Both the position numbers and the translations under genes were made by a program. A stretch of DNA of 26,168 bases from a virus: positions 1-26,168 of IMG/VR virus record IMGVR_UViG_3300012930_000328; one strand, 5' to 3'. The notes under the pieces are model-generated. The model made no database searches, was not told where the DNA came from, and worked only from the letters and a program-made list of their open reading frames with translations. Shown here one piece after another: positions 8,534 through 16,262 of the stretch. The number at the start of each line of letters is the position of its first letter. Position 1 is the stretch's first letter.

Positions 8534-8670
8534 GAGTGCTGCGCCAGCACACTTCAGGCCCAAAGGGGCGCGGTGCGATTGTCCTCCCATCGCGTCCCTT
8601 TGAATCTTTCTTGGTAAATTGTTTTCGTGCTCAAGCACGAAGAAGACGCAGCCGAGGGCGGCTGCGGTCC
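8534..8670. repeat. Short hairpins and family D repeat between capsid and connector genes
   Basis: The 240-base gap holds a GTGCT-gcgcc-AGCAC hairpin (8534-8548) and a CTTCAGGCCCAAAGGGGCGC segment related to family C. A clean family D hairpin, CGCAGCC-gaggGC-GGCTGCG, follows at 8648-8667. No promoter or gene is evident. Confidence 0.55.
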
Positions 8671-8728
8671 GTATTCACACATCATTTCGCACATCCTTAT
8701 ATATATGTCTCCAAATGAAAGGTGAACC

Positions 8729-9301
8729 ATGGCTGCTGCGCCTGACGATCTCTGCACTCTGGCTGAGCTAAAAGCATGGCTTCCCAACCAGGGGAGCAAT
8801 GACGATACCGCGCTCCAGAACCTCATCACCAATGGCAGCCTGCAAATCCTGCAATACATTGACAGGCCGCACATTCTGGCGGGCGTGATCGGGAGCCTGA
8901 ATGAAAATTATGACGGCAACGGTTCTGACCGGTTGCTACCGCGCACTTTTCCCATCATCACCGTGACTTCGGTTTCTGTGGACGGAGTTGCCATTCCGCA
9001 ATCGACGACACCGCAGATAATGGGGTTCCTGTTCGACACTCGACGCGTCTTGCTGCGCGGCTTCCGCTTCTGCCGCGGCGTGCAGAATGTGGCCATCAGT
9101 TATACGGCCGGCTATGCGTCGGTACCGCTGGATCTCAAGCAGGCGGGGCTTGAGATTTTTGCTCTGGCTTACCGCCAGCGCACGCACATCGGTGAGAAAT
9201 CGAACTCGATGGGCGGCCAGGTCACGCTCAGCTTTGACATGAGCGAAGTTCCGCCGCGCGCCGCGTGCGTGTTCAGCCAATATCGCAGGATCGCGCTGTA
9301 A
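8729..9301 (+). CDS. Head-tail connector protein (gp6-like)
   Basis: This 190-residue protein begins CTLAELKAWLPNQGSNDDTALQNLIT. It then has a helix typical of gp6-like head-tail connectors (which often start LxxLKxxL...DDxLLxxLI), a beta-rich middle with YDGNGSDRLLPRTFP and I-T-V-T-S-V-S-V-D-G, and the usual C-terminal helix with L-A-Y-R-Q-R. Connectors of this class bind under the portal and link it to the tail. Position after the capsid gene agrees. ATG 8729 follows AAAGGTG. The C-terminal residues slightly exceed the next gene's open frame start, but that gene most likely starts after the stop here. Confidence 0.82.
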   Translation: MAAAPDDLCTLAELKAWLPNQGSNDDTALQNLITNGSLQILQYIDRPHILAGVIGSLNENYDGNGSDRLLPRTFPIITVTSVSVDGVAIPQSTTPQIMGFLFDTRRVLLRGFRFCRGVQNVAISYTAGYASVPLDLKQAGLEIFALAYRQRTHIGEKSNSMGGQVTLSFDMSEVPPRAACVFSQYRRIAL

Positions 9302-9321
9302 GAGCGGGGAGAAAACAATCT

Positions 9322-9807
9322 GTGCTCACGTTCCGCATTGACCCGGAAAGCGAAAATCGGCTGAAGAAATTTCTTGCCACCCTTGTTCCCAGAATGATGG
9401 CAGAAGTTCACCAGACGCTCAAGTCCGCGCTTTATCAGGGCGCACAAGCGGGCGTGCAGAAATATTTTGCCGGGTCTGGGTCAAAGGGCGGGCCGACAAG
9501 CAGTTTGCTCACTTCGCGCAGCGGGGCGCTGGCCAACTCACTGCTGGCTTCCGCGGAGACCCTTGATCCGCCTTCACCCACGGACGACACGACAACAATT
9601 ACGGGATATCTGGGTTCGTCCCTGCCTTATGCGCGCATACAAGAGTATGGAGGCGTGGCCGGCAGAGCGGGCCCGTTCAAAAAACCAAATGGTCACCGGC
9701 CGTATCTGCCGCCGCGTCCTTACTTGGAACCGACCATGCAGGACATGCAGTCCACACTTTCCGATCAGCTTCGCGAAGCCGTGGCGCGAGCGCTGGAGCA
9801 GAAGTAG
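9322..9807 (+). CDS. HK97 gp10-like head-tail/tail completion protein
   Basis: This 161-residue protein probably forms part of the neck or tail-completion complex. The N-terminal half is helical (RLKKFLATLVPRMMAEVHQ). The diagnostic part is the later LPYARIQEYGG (near residues 100-110), followed after a short gap by YLPPRPYLEPT, the signature of gp10-like proteins. I chose GTG 9322 because AGCGGGGAG lies about 12 bases upstream. The open frame also extends back to 9265, overlapping the previous gene, but those extra residues are not family-like. Only 20 bases separate it from the previous stop. Confidence 0.82.
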   Translation: MLTFRIDPESENRLKKFLATLVPRMMAEVHQTLKSALYQGAQAGVQKYFAGSGSKGGPTSSLLTSRSGALANSLLASAETLDPPSPTDDTTTITGYLGSSLPYARIQEYGGVAGRAGPFKKPNGHRPYLPPRPYLEPTMQDMQSTLSDQLREAVARALEQK

Positions 9808-9861
9808 ATTTTGTTTTGGTGGAAGAACAGCCCCCCAGCTCTTGGCTTTTGGCTCTTGGCT

Positions 9862-10113
9862 GGTTCGTATCAGGGCAGGAGCTTCAGTCGTGCCTACGAA
9901 TAAACCTTATGTCTGTCATCCTGAGCGAAGCGTGAGCGCATGCGAGCGCGCAGTCGAAGGATCCCGAGAGTGCCTGTGGATAAATGCAGCATCAAGGCGT
10001 TCTCACGAAACAGAGAAAACTCCCTGACGTCGCATGGTAGATGAAACATCGTCGGGATCTTTCGACTCCGACCTCGCTCCCTTCGGTCGTTCCGCCTCCG
10101 CTCAAGATGACAG
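9862..10113. repeat. Box B plus MITE-like repeat, family A copy 3
   Basis: A box GGTTCGTATCAGGGCAGGAG followed by CTTCAG (9862-9887) leads into a 201-base family A element (9913-10113). The element has termini CTGTCATCCTGAGCG and GCTCAAGATGACAG and the inner inverted pair AGTCGAAGGATCCCGA / TCGGGATCTTTCGACT. All three family A copies point the same way. Upstream, 9833-9860 has a CTTGGCTTTTGGCTCTTGGC run, inverted relative to 2141-2166. These account for the 359-base gap; no gene is seen. Confidence 0.8.
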
Positions 10114-10166
10114 GGCAATGGCGATGTGGGTTTTCCTAACAAGTCGACGCCTGAACCGGAGAAGAA

Positions 10167-10616
10167 ATGATCATCGCACGTGAAACCATTTATGCCGCGT
10201 TGTTTGCGCAGTTGCAGAGCGCGCTTGGGGCCAGTTTCAAGACCATGTCGCGGCGCTGGCAGCCGCCGGACCAGATCTCACCCGCGGACCGTCCCGCACT
10301 TTATCAGGTGGAAACCGGCGAGACCGCAACCACATCGATGAAGATTGCCGGCTTGCCACTCAAATGGAATGCAAAAGTGGACCTGGTGATTTACACCGCC
10401 GGGGACACCTCATCGCTTACCCTACCCTCAACGGAGTTGAACAACTTAATTGACGCGGTGGAAGCCGCGCTTCCCAATGCCGCAAAAGCCCTGGCGCAAA
10501 CACTGGGCGGAAAAGTCCACACCGCGCGCATCGACGGAAAAATTGAGATCGTAGAAAACGTTGCCGGCTCCATGGCGCTGGCGGTTGTGCCGGTCATTTT
10601 GGTCCAAGGTTCTTAA
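10167..10616 (+). CDS. Tail terminator / tail completion protein
   Basis: This 149-residue protein lies between the gp10-like gene and the tail tube gene, where siphophages encode the tail terminator that caps the tube and joins it to the neck. The pattern fits: an N-terminal helix (ETIYAALFAQLQSAL), an early basic segment, beta strands (KWNAKVDLVIYTAG), a central helix (LNNLIDAVEAALP) and a final hydrophobic strand (GSMALAVVPVILV). ATG 10167 follows CGGAGAAG. The assignment depends largely on gene order because this family diverges strongly. The C-terminus overlaps nothing, and the next gene starts 26 bases downstream. Confidence 0.7.
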   Translation: MIIARETIYAALFAQLQSALGASFKTMSRRWQPPDQISPADRPALYQVETGETATTSMKIAGLPLKWNAKVDLVIYTAGDTSSLTLPSTELNNLIDAVEAALPNAAKALAQTLGGKVHTARIDGKIEIVENVAGSMALAVVPVILVQGS

Positions 10617-10641
10617 ATTTCTCACTGAAGGAGACACACAA

Positions 10642-11406
10642 ATGTTTGAGTTTGGAGCAGGTTCACTCTGGGGTTATCCGGTCGGCGGCAACATGGCGAC
10701 GAACCCCACCCCAATTTCTTTTGGTACGCTACAGGATGTCTCGCTCGATATCTCAGGCGACGTCAAACAACTTTATGGTCAGCGGCAATTTCCTGAAGCC
10801 ATTGCCCGCGGCAAGTGCAAGATCACCGGCAAAGCGAAATACGCGTGGATCAATGCCAAGCAGATGAATGATCTGTTCTTTGGCCAGACGCTGGCTACCG
10901 GCATGGTCCAAGTGGCCCGTGACGAAGTTCATACCGTACCGGCTACGCCATTTCAGGTGACGATTGTTCCTCCAAACTCCGGCGTGTTTGTGCCCGACTC
11001 ACGCGGCGATCAAGGCGTTCGCTACACGGCAACCGGAGTACCACTCACTCGCATTCCTTCCGGCACTCCTGTCGCTGGTCAGTACACCGTTACCACGGCT
11101 GGCGTCTACACCTTTGCCACTGCCGACCAGGGCACGAACAATATCCTCATCAGCTACATGTACACTTTGGCCGCGACCGGCAACCAGATCAACGTCACCA
11201 ATCAGGCCATGGGTTTTGCCCCAACTGTGCAGATGGTGCTGGAATCGGTCTACAACAACAATCAGTTCAACGTGGTGCTGTACAACTGCCTGGTCTCCAA
11301 ACTCACCTTTACCACCAAACAAGAAGACTTCATCATTCCAGAAATGGATTTTGAGGCCTTCTCCAATCCGGCCGGCAAGGTGTTGGATATTTACTCGAAC
11401 GAGTAG
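10642..11406 (+). CDS. Major tail tube protein
   Basis: This 254-residue protein probably builds the tail tube. It opens with a segment common in tube proteins (F-G-A-G-S-L-W-G then TNPTPISFGTLQDVSLDIS) and continues G-D-V-K-Q-L-Y-G-Q-R-Q-F-P. The middle, about residues 95-175, is a Thr/Val-rich block that may be an added beta domain. The final region, FIIPEMDFEAFSNPAGKVLD, returns to the tube fold. I chose ATG 10642 because AAGGAGAC lies 7 bases upstream; the longer frame to 10561 lacks such a site and overlaps the previous gene. Position between tail terminator and chaperone genes supports the call. Confidence 0.85.
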   Translation: MFEFGAGSLWGYPVGGNMATNPTPISFGTLQDVSLDISGDVKQLYGQRQFPEAIARGKCKITGKAKYAWINAKQMNDLFFGQTLATGMVQVARDEVHTVPATPFQVTIVPPNSGVFVPDSRGDQGVRYTATGVPLTRIPSGTPVAGQYTVTTAGVYTFATADQGTNNILISYMYTLAATGNQINVTNQAMGFAPTVQMVLESVYNNNQFNVVLYNCLVSKLTFTTKQEDFIIPEMDFEAFSNPAGKVLDIYSNE

Positions 11407-11429
11407 AGGAAGATCGGGGGATCGGGAGA

Positions 11430-11614
11430 TCTGCGCGCCGCAAGCCCTTCGGTGGAAGAACGGCGCTCATGGCCGTGAAAAGAGTTGATTGTAGAAACAC
11501 CCGCTTTAGCACCAGTGCACCAGGGCCAAGGCCCACCGTTGTAAAACGATCCCCCTTACGCGGCCCTGAAGGGCCGCTCTTCCACCATTTCTTCGCGCTG
11601 AAGGGCGAAAAACA
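11430..11614. repeat. Two family C repeats in opposite orientation
   Basis: The 286-base gap contains an inverted family C segment (11448-11490, GGTGGAAGAACGGCGCTCATGGCC and onward) and a direct copy (11541-11588, with GCGGCCCTGAAGGGCCGC and CTCTTCCACCA). A CGCTGAAGGGCG hairpin follows. The two copies flank a short GC-rich stretch. No gene is seen. Confidence 0.65.
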
Positions 11615-11692
11615 ATAACCTGCAAAAGATCACGCTTCTCGCTTCTCCGCGCATTTCTCTCAACCTTAACCAAATACCTGGAGGACAAATCT

Positions 11693-12025
11693 ATGTTGAA
11701 GCAGCAAACCATTCCAACCTCGTTAGGACCACTCACCGTTTCATCGCTCACCTTGGGCGAGCTTCGCCAGCTTGATCAGCTCTTTGCCTCAGCACGGGCT
11801 GACAACACCAGCGGCATCGGATCACTCCTGAAATACATGCCTATCATTTTCGCCAGCGCGCGCAAGGTCCATCAAGACCTCACGCTGGACCAACTGGAGA
11901 ACGGGCTCACGCTGGACGACTTCAACGCGGTCTTCAGCGCGGTGCTTGAGGTGAGCGGACTGAAGAAAAGCTCCGCGGGAGAAGATCGGGGGGAAGAACA
12001 GCCGGCACAGGTGGCGCCGGTCTAA
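11693..12025 (+). CDS. Tail assembly chaperone, short form (gpG-like)
   Basis: This 110-residue helical protein lies between the tail tube and tape measure genes, where siphophages encode chaperones that coat the tape measure protein during tail assembly. It starts with a strand-rich segment (GPLTVSSLTLGELRQLDQL), followed by helices and a charged tail ending EQPAQVAPV. ATG 11693 follows GGAGGACA. Its 3' end overlaps an open -1 frame (11950-12339), as in the lambda gpG/gpGT pair. The same reading frames would therefore give a short and an extended chaperone. Confidence 0.8.
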   Translation: MLKQQTIPTSLGPLTVSSLTLGELRQLDQLFASARADNTSGIGSLLKYMPIIFASARKVHQDLTLDQLENGLTLDDFNAVFSAVLEVSGLKKSSAGEDRGEEQPAQVAPV

Positions 12026-12339
12026 ATCTGGGATGGCTCTATCCGCACATCGCTACCTCTTCCGGCGGCTGGACGTACACGGAAATTGATCAGCTCACGC
12101 TTTGGGACGTGAATGAACTCATGGACTATTGGGGAGAACATCCGCCGGCCCACATTATTCTGGCGGCGGTCCACATGAAGCCGGGCGCGCGCAAGAAGAA
12201 GAAGCCGGGCAATATGCGGGAAGAGTTGTCCAGTGAGGCGGCCAAGTTCGGGCTGGGTGAAAATGCAGGGTCTCTGCCGGAAATTTATCGGAGCAAACAG
12301 GCCATGCCGAAGAATGCCCCCGCCGGGCCCCAAGGGTGA
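11950..12339 (+). CDS. Tail assembly chaperone -1 frame extension (gpT-like)
   Basis: This frame is open from 11950 to the stop at 12337 and overlaps the chaperone gene by about 75 bases. It has no good start before its conserved-looking part, L-Y-P-H-I-A-T-S-S-G-G-W-T-Y-T-E-I-D-Q-L, which lies upstream of the first ATG (12109). It is therefore probably reached by -1 frameshifting from the 11693 gene, giving a gpGT-like product. A run of six G bases at 11988-11993 is the most likely slip point, but it is not a canonical X-XXY-YYZ heptamer in the zero frame. The C-terminus is basic (PGARKKKKPGN). Confidence 0.6.
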   Translation, partial: GERTEEKLRGRRSGGRTAGTGGAGLNLGWLYPHIATSSGGWTYTEIDQLTLWDVNELMDYWGEHPPAHIILAAVHMKPGARKKKKPGNMREELSSEAAKFGLGENAGSLPEIYRSKQAMPKNAPAGPQG

Positions 12340-12423
12340 GAGCGACGGCGAAGCGTGAGTGGGGATAAGCGTGATGTTGTAGCACTCTTGCCTGTGCTTG
12401 CACTCTCAAGCAGGACGCTTTGA

Positions 12424-12470
12424 CACAGACAGGAGTGCCTGTGCCCACATATGTTCTGTGGCCCAGCCGC
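12424..12470. repeat. Short hairpin repeat upstream of cargo gene
   Basis: ACAGACAGGAGTGCCTGTGC forms an ACAGG-agtg-CCTGT hairpin. It is followed by CACATATGTTCTGTGGCCCAG, which is partly complementary to it. It resembles dispersed host repeats and lies between the chaperone and the zinc-ribbon gene. Confidence 0.4.
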
Positions 12471-12480
12471 GAAAAAGCGC

Positions 12481-12509
12481 TTGTGCCAGGACTCTACTTT
12501 TGCTATGCT
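12481..12509 (+). promoter_or_regulatory. Probable sigma-70-type promoter of the first cargo gene
   Basis: TTGTGC (12481-12486) and TATGCT (12504-12509) are separated by 17 bases, and TGC immediately precedes the -10 box (extended -10). It is 27 bases upstream of the zinc-ribbon gene's ATG, so the gene can be expressed independently of the late operon. Confidence 0.5.
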
Positions 12510-12535
12510 TTCGCCCCTGGAGGACAAAGCATTTT

Positions 12536-13420
12536 ATGCCAGCTTGCACTCAATGCGGCGCACCGTATGATCCGAGTTCTTCGTTTTGCCGGGGATGTGG
12601 CTCGGCCTTGCCAGTGCCACCTCCGCCCGCGGTGTCGGCTTCGCCCGCAGTGTCGGCCTTACCGCCTCCGCCCGCGGCCGTCGCGGCGAATCCGCCCTCC
12701 CCGGTCGTGACGCAGGCGCCGCGGAGCACGGGCAGAAAGGTACTGAAGATCGTCGGCATCACTGTGGCGGTTTTTTTTGCGCTCTTTATTGGTCTGGCCA
12801 TCCTGGGCGCGATTCTCGGCGGCGGCAAGAATGGCGCAGGCAACAATCGTGCGGGCAACAGCAATAAAGATAATTCCGCCAACGGCGCGGCCACAACACC
12901 TTCAGATCAGAAGGCCTCCAAACCAGGACAGAACAACGAACCGTGGGCCCAGCCTACGGCGGAGCAACTGGCCAAGGTACAAGGCTCTGACCTGAGCAAG
13001 GAATTCGCCACCAGCGCATGGCGGGTACAATCGCTGATTGCAAACGCTTACGGCTCGCGCATGCTTGGCTTAAACGTCCGTGAGGGCATGGTGCTTCCCT
13101 CGGACGAGGTCATGCGCGATGATCTAAAGGCAAGCAAAAGCAGCATTCGCAACGCCGCCGACCAGCGCGCCTATGACCAGTTGCATGCGTTGTTGTGGCT
13201 GCTCCACGTTGGCCCCAACTTCAAAACGAACGATCCCCGGGACTATCGTTACACTATTTATCGGCCATTTTTTGATGCGGCCGGCGACTGTGCCTCCGCC
13301 ATGTTCACAAATTTTTCCGGCAACACAGTAACACCTGGTGTGGGGAGATGCCTGAGCGAACAGGTCAAACTAAAGAACACCCTCGATAAGGTCAAGGTTC
13401 ACAACTGGGACGACTTCTAG
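12536..13420 (+). CDS. Zinc-ribbon membrane protein, cargo gene
   Basis: This 294-residue protein starts with a zinc ribbon, C-T-Q-C-G-A and C-R-G-C-G-S within the first 23 residues. A Pro/Ala-rich linker and one transmembrane helix (about residues 72-95, IVGITVAVFFALFIGLAILG) follow. After a Gly/Asn/Ser-rich spacer comes a globular domain with two cysteines (D-C-A-S and R-C-L-S). The expected topology is ribbon in the cytoplasm and globular domain outside. ATG 12536 follows GGAGGACAAAG. The open frame to 12398 is longer but runs through the promoter. It is not a structural gene. It has its own promoter and terminator and shares architecture with the gene at 18153. Function unknown. Confidence 0.8.
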   Translation: MPACTQCGAPYDPSSSFCRGCGSALPVPPPPAVSASPAVSALPPPPAAVAANPPSPVVTQAPRSTGRKVLKIVGITVAVFFALFIGLAILGAILGGGKNGAGNNRAGNSNKDNSANGAATTPSDQKASKPGQNNEPWAQPTAEQLAKVQGSDLSKEFATSAWRVQSLIANAYGSRMLGLNVREGMVLPSDEVMRDDLKASKSSIRNAADQRAYDQLHALLWLLHVGPNFKTNDPRDYRYTIYRPFFDAAGDCASAMFTNFSGNTVTPGVGRCLSEQVKLKNTLDKVKVHNWDDF

Positions 13421-13432
13421 ACCGAAGATCCG

Positions 13433-13596
13433 GACGTAGAGATGTGGCATTGCCACGTCTCACTGTTGGCCCCTCGATGATATTTGCTTTCACAAGAGTG
13501 TTTGCAATCGCCCGGATTGGCAACGTGCGATGCAACAGGTGCGGACACTCTTAGTAGCGCTGGTAGTGAGACGTGGTGATGCCACGGCTCTACGTC
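13433..13596. repeat. MITE-like element with 31-base inverted ends
   Basis: The left arm is 13433-13463 (GACGTAGAGATGTGGCATTG, then CCACGTCTCAC). The right arm is 13566-13596, reading GTGAGACGTGGTGATGCCAC then GGCTCTACGTC. The arms are complementary at about 27 of 31 positions and flank about 100 bases with no gene. It lies in the 321-base gap between the cargo gene and the tape measure. Confidence 0.7.
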
Positions 13597-13677
13597 TGAT
13601 TTTTTCGTTGCCCTCGCCCCCCGACTGAAGTCAGGCCCTGTTACGAATCATATTTTTGAAACACACTCTCATACTTC

Positions 13678-13702
13678 GCAGCCTGCGGGCTGCTTTTTGT
13701 TT
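13678..13702 (+). terminator. Rho-independent terminator E copy 1
   Basis: GCAGCC-tgcg-GGCTGC followed by TTTTTGTTT makes a clear intrinsic terminator after the zinc-ribbon gene and just before the tape measure gene. The same hairpin with its T-run recurs at 18814-18836 after the second zinc-ribbon gene. Confidence 0.8.
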
Positions 13703-13741
13703 GCCTAGATAAAAAGAGAAACATTTGCGGAGGTTAAAGAT

Positions 13742-15844
13742 ATGGGTCTTGCACCTGTTGTTGCTCCGATTGTGGTTGATGCTGCGGGCGCGGAAGCTGG
13801 GGCAGCGAAAGCCGCAACCGCTACTGATGCCGCCGCAGGCAAAATGAAGGACAGCGTTGCCTCAGCCGGAAAAAGCATCGGCGATTCCATGAAGGAGGCG
13901 GCGAAGAGGGTCGGCGAAGCCGTCGACGAAATCTTGACAAAGTTTATCGGCGCTGGAATGGGCGCGAATGCAGCCGCGGAATCGATCGCGTCAGCCTTGG
14001 ACAAACTGTCCGGGGTCTCGATCCTGGGCCCGATCGTCGAAGCCACGGACAAAGTAAAGGACTTTGTCCTCAATTTGAAGAATCTCTCCGGCATCGTGCC
14101 CATGAGCGTGGAAAACATTGTTGAAATCAAAGGCGCAATGGAGGAGGTTGGCGCGTCGTCAGAACATGTGCCCGACATCCTACAGGCGCTGGCGGCGAGC
14201 ATGAAGAAGGCCACCAAAGAAGGCGACGAAAACGCAACAAAGTTCAAGGAACTCGGCTTTTCCACCGACGACTGGAAAAACAAGATGCCGAGCCTCACCA
14301 GCGTTCTGATACAACTGGCTGAGCACATCAAGAACAGCAAAGATCCAATGGGAGAAATGACCAAGGCCCAGGAACTGCTGAGCGACAACTTCAAGGACAT
14401 GATGCCTCTCATGAGCCAGGGAGGAGCCAGAGTAAAGGAGTTGACGGAAGCGCACGCGGAAAATGCCAGGGCCGTCGCCGGCAGCGTGGAAACATTCCAG
14501 CATCTGCACAAAACGGAAGCCGAACTTGCGGACAAAATGCAGACCCTGCTCATCCCGGTCTTCAAGTTTCTGGCGGAAGCACTGGACAACAACCTGCAAG
14601 GGGTCATCCTGCTCATACGGGGGATGATCGACTTCGGCCACACAGTAGTTGCTGAAGCCAAGACCGTCATTGATGCATTCCGCGCACTCAACAAGATCAC
14701 GGTAGACCTGTTCCGCCCGGTCTTCGAATGGCTTAACGGAATGGTCATCCAGGTCATGAACAAACTCCGCGACTTGGGACAGTGGTTTGTGAACATCGGC
14801 CACATCGCGCTTGACGCCTTCACCAAGGTCAAGAATTTCTTCGCCGACCTCCTCCAACCCGTGTTCAAGAGAGTCGGTGAGGCCGTGGACTGGGTCGTCC
14901 AGAAATTCGACGTTCTGAAATCGTGGATTGGAAAAGTCAAAGACGCCATCTTTGAGATGGCCAAGCCGGTCATCGATGCCTTCAACGCCATCGCCAAAGA
15001 GATCGGTGACTTTTTTCACATGCACTGGGGCGATGTGGCCAAAGACGCGCGCGAAGCTGCCGCCACTTTAGGAGCGGACGTAAAAAAAGTTCTGGAAGCC
15101 GCGCAAGGACCGGCGCCCGCGGGTCCGAATGAGCAGTTTGGAGCTTCTGTTTCGGCCACAGTGTCGGTTGAAGGTAAGAAAACAACCGAGGTCAAAGACG
15201 GCGTCGCCAAGCGCACCGCCGCTGTCAAGCAGGGTGAAACCGCGTGTACCGCTGCCATCCAGATGGCCGGAGCCGTAGCGGTTGCTGCCACCGGCGCCGC
15301 CAACGCCCAGGTGGTCAAGAGTGATAAGGACGCCGGGGTGCAGGCCGTGTTCTTCGAGCAGCAGGTGGATTTACAGAAGCTTGGGCTTCTCGCCAGTTAC
15401 ACCTCAAAAGTAAAAATCATTGACGGCAAGGTGCTGGCCGATGCCGAAACGGCGGAAAAGAAATCGCTGGAAAAGCGGAAAGAGACTTTCCATAAATACT
15501 TTCAGGCCATCAGCGGCTACTTCACCACATTCATCAACGGCATGATCACCGGCAATCAGACGGCCGCCCAGGCTTTTTCCAAGATGGTCACCGACATGGC
15601 CAATCAGTTTCTCCAAGGACTGGAAAAACAACTCTCCGCTTTCATTGAGAAGAAGCTGATGGAAGTGTTCATCCACGAGAGTGCGGAGAAAACCAGGACG
15701 CAGCCAACCAGGCGTCTCATGCCAAGGAAGGTGAACGCACAGCCTTCTCCGCGGCCAAGCATGCTTATGATTCAGTCGTTGGCACGCCGTACGTCGGCCA
15801 CATCCTTGCTCCGATCGCCGCGGCGGCGGCCTTTGCCGGTATAG
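13742..15844 (+). CDS. Tape measure protein, N-terminal and central part (frameshifted near the C-terminus)
   Basis: The tape measure sets tail length and takes part in DNA ejection. The first about 650 residues are typical: Ala/Lys-rich helical N-terminus, long coiled-coil-like stretches, and a hydrophobic segment near residue 285 (GVILLIRGMIDFGH). Amphipathic repeats (V-K-N-F-F-A-D-L-L-Q-P-V-F and similar) follow, then FTTFINGMITGNQTAAQAFS before the C-terminal domain. After residue about 650 the frame turns into Arg/Pro-rich nonsense (R-T-Q-P-T-R-R-L-M-P-R), while the -1 frame carries the expected C-terminus. The break is at the AAAA run 15689-15692. ATG 13742 follows GCGGAGG. Confidence 0.9.
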   Translation: MGLAPVVAPIVVDAAGAEAGAAKAATATDAAAGKMKDSVASAGKSIGDSMKEAAKRVGEAVDEILTKFIGAGMGANAAAESIASALDKLSGVSILGPIVEATDKVKDFVLNLKNLSGIVPMSVENIVEIKGAMEEVGASSEHVPDILQALAASMKKATKEGDENATKFKELGFSTDDWKNKMPSLTSVLIQLAEHIKNSKDPMGEMTKAQELLSDNFKDMMPLMSQGGARVKELTEAHAENARAVAGSVETFQHLHKTEAELADKMQTLLIPVFKFLAEALDNNLQGVILLIRGMIDFGHTVVAEAKTVIDAFRALNKITVDLFRPVFEWLNGMVIQVMNKLRDLGQWFVNIGHIALDAFTKVKNFFADLLQPVFKRVGEAVDWVVQKFDVLKSWIGKVKDAIFEMAKPVIDAFNAIAKEIGDFFHMHWGDVAKDAREAAATLGADVKKVLEAAQGPAPAGPNEQFGASVSATVSVEGKKTTEVKDGVAKRTAAVKQGETACTAAIQMAGAVAVAATGAANAQVVKSDKDAGVQAVFFEQQVDLQKLGLLASYTSKVKIIDGKVLADAETAEKKSLEKRKETFHKYFQAISGYFTTFINGMITGNQTAAQAFSKMVTDMANQFLQGLEKQLSAFIEKKLMEVFIHESAEKTRTQPTRRLMPRKVNAQPSPRPSMLMIQSLARRTSATSLLRSPRRRPLPV

Positions 15845-16116
15845 TGGCCCTGGGTTCCGCCGAAGGCGGGCAATACCTGGTTCCCGGACCGCAGTTGACT
15901 ATGCTGCACGCGCAAGAAATGGTCCTACCCGCGGGACTGGCGGGCCGGATGCGGGATGTAATCGATGGCGGAGGCGGCGGAGGTGCAGGCGCTGTCCACG
16001 TCCATATGAACGTGAACGCCATTGACTCCAGTTCGTTCAAAGATACTCTGGGCCGGCATGGACACATGATCGGTGAGCTGGTCACGAAGGCGATGAAGAG
16101 AAAAGGGATGAAGTGA
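15693..16116 (+). CDS. Tape measure protein, C-terminal part in the -1 frame
   Basis: This frame reads N-Q-D-A-A-N-Q-A-S-H-A-K-E-G-E-R-T-A-F-S, then AAKHAYDSVVGTPYVGHILA. After a Pro/Ala segment it continues GSAEGGQYLVPG, H-A-Q-E-M-V-L-P and a Gly-rich run, ending K-R-K-G-M-K. AFSAAKHAY...PYVG...LAP and the EMV(L/I)P block are the usual end of siphophage tape measure proteins. No credible start exists where the frame opens, so it belongs to the 13742 gene. Adding one A at 15689-15692 would restore one frame of about 791 residues. The cause is either a single-base deletion in the prophage or a sequencing error. Confidence 0.8.
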
Positions 16117-16262
16117 TACGCGGCGGATCCCGCTGCATATCGGCCATCCGGTATCCGAGCGAACGAACCTGTTACCCCAAACATGCTCCCCAGGGATAAC
16201 TCTCATGTACGTGGCATCGGTCTTTGGCTGTGCTTTCGTCCTTGGAAGGAATACTACCTCGC

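Noticed and set aside
7745-8638. Long minus-strand open frame (297 codons) opposite the capsid gene
   Set aside because: It lies opposite a convincing capsid gene, is His/Arg/Val-rich without family likeness, and is a frame shadow of GC-rich coding DNA.
3175-10113. Spaced repeats considered as CRISPR
   Set aside because: The copies are about 200 bases long, kilobases apart and palindromic. There is no regular spacer array and no cas gene.
13705-14997. Minus-strand open frame of 430 codons opposite the tape measure
   Set aside because: Composition is Ser/Ala/Met/Thr-rich, as expected of the reverse of a Lys/Ala/Glu helix-coding gene. It has no ribosome-binding site of note, and the + strand gene is clear.
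15680-15700. Programmed frameshift in the tape measure gene
   Set aside because: The zero frame reads GAG AAA ACC, which is not an X-XXY-YYZ slip heptamer, and such a site at this place in a tape measure gene is not known to me. A one-base deletion or sequencing error is simpler.
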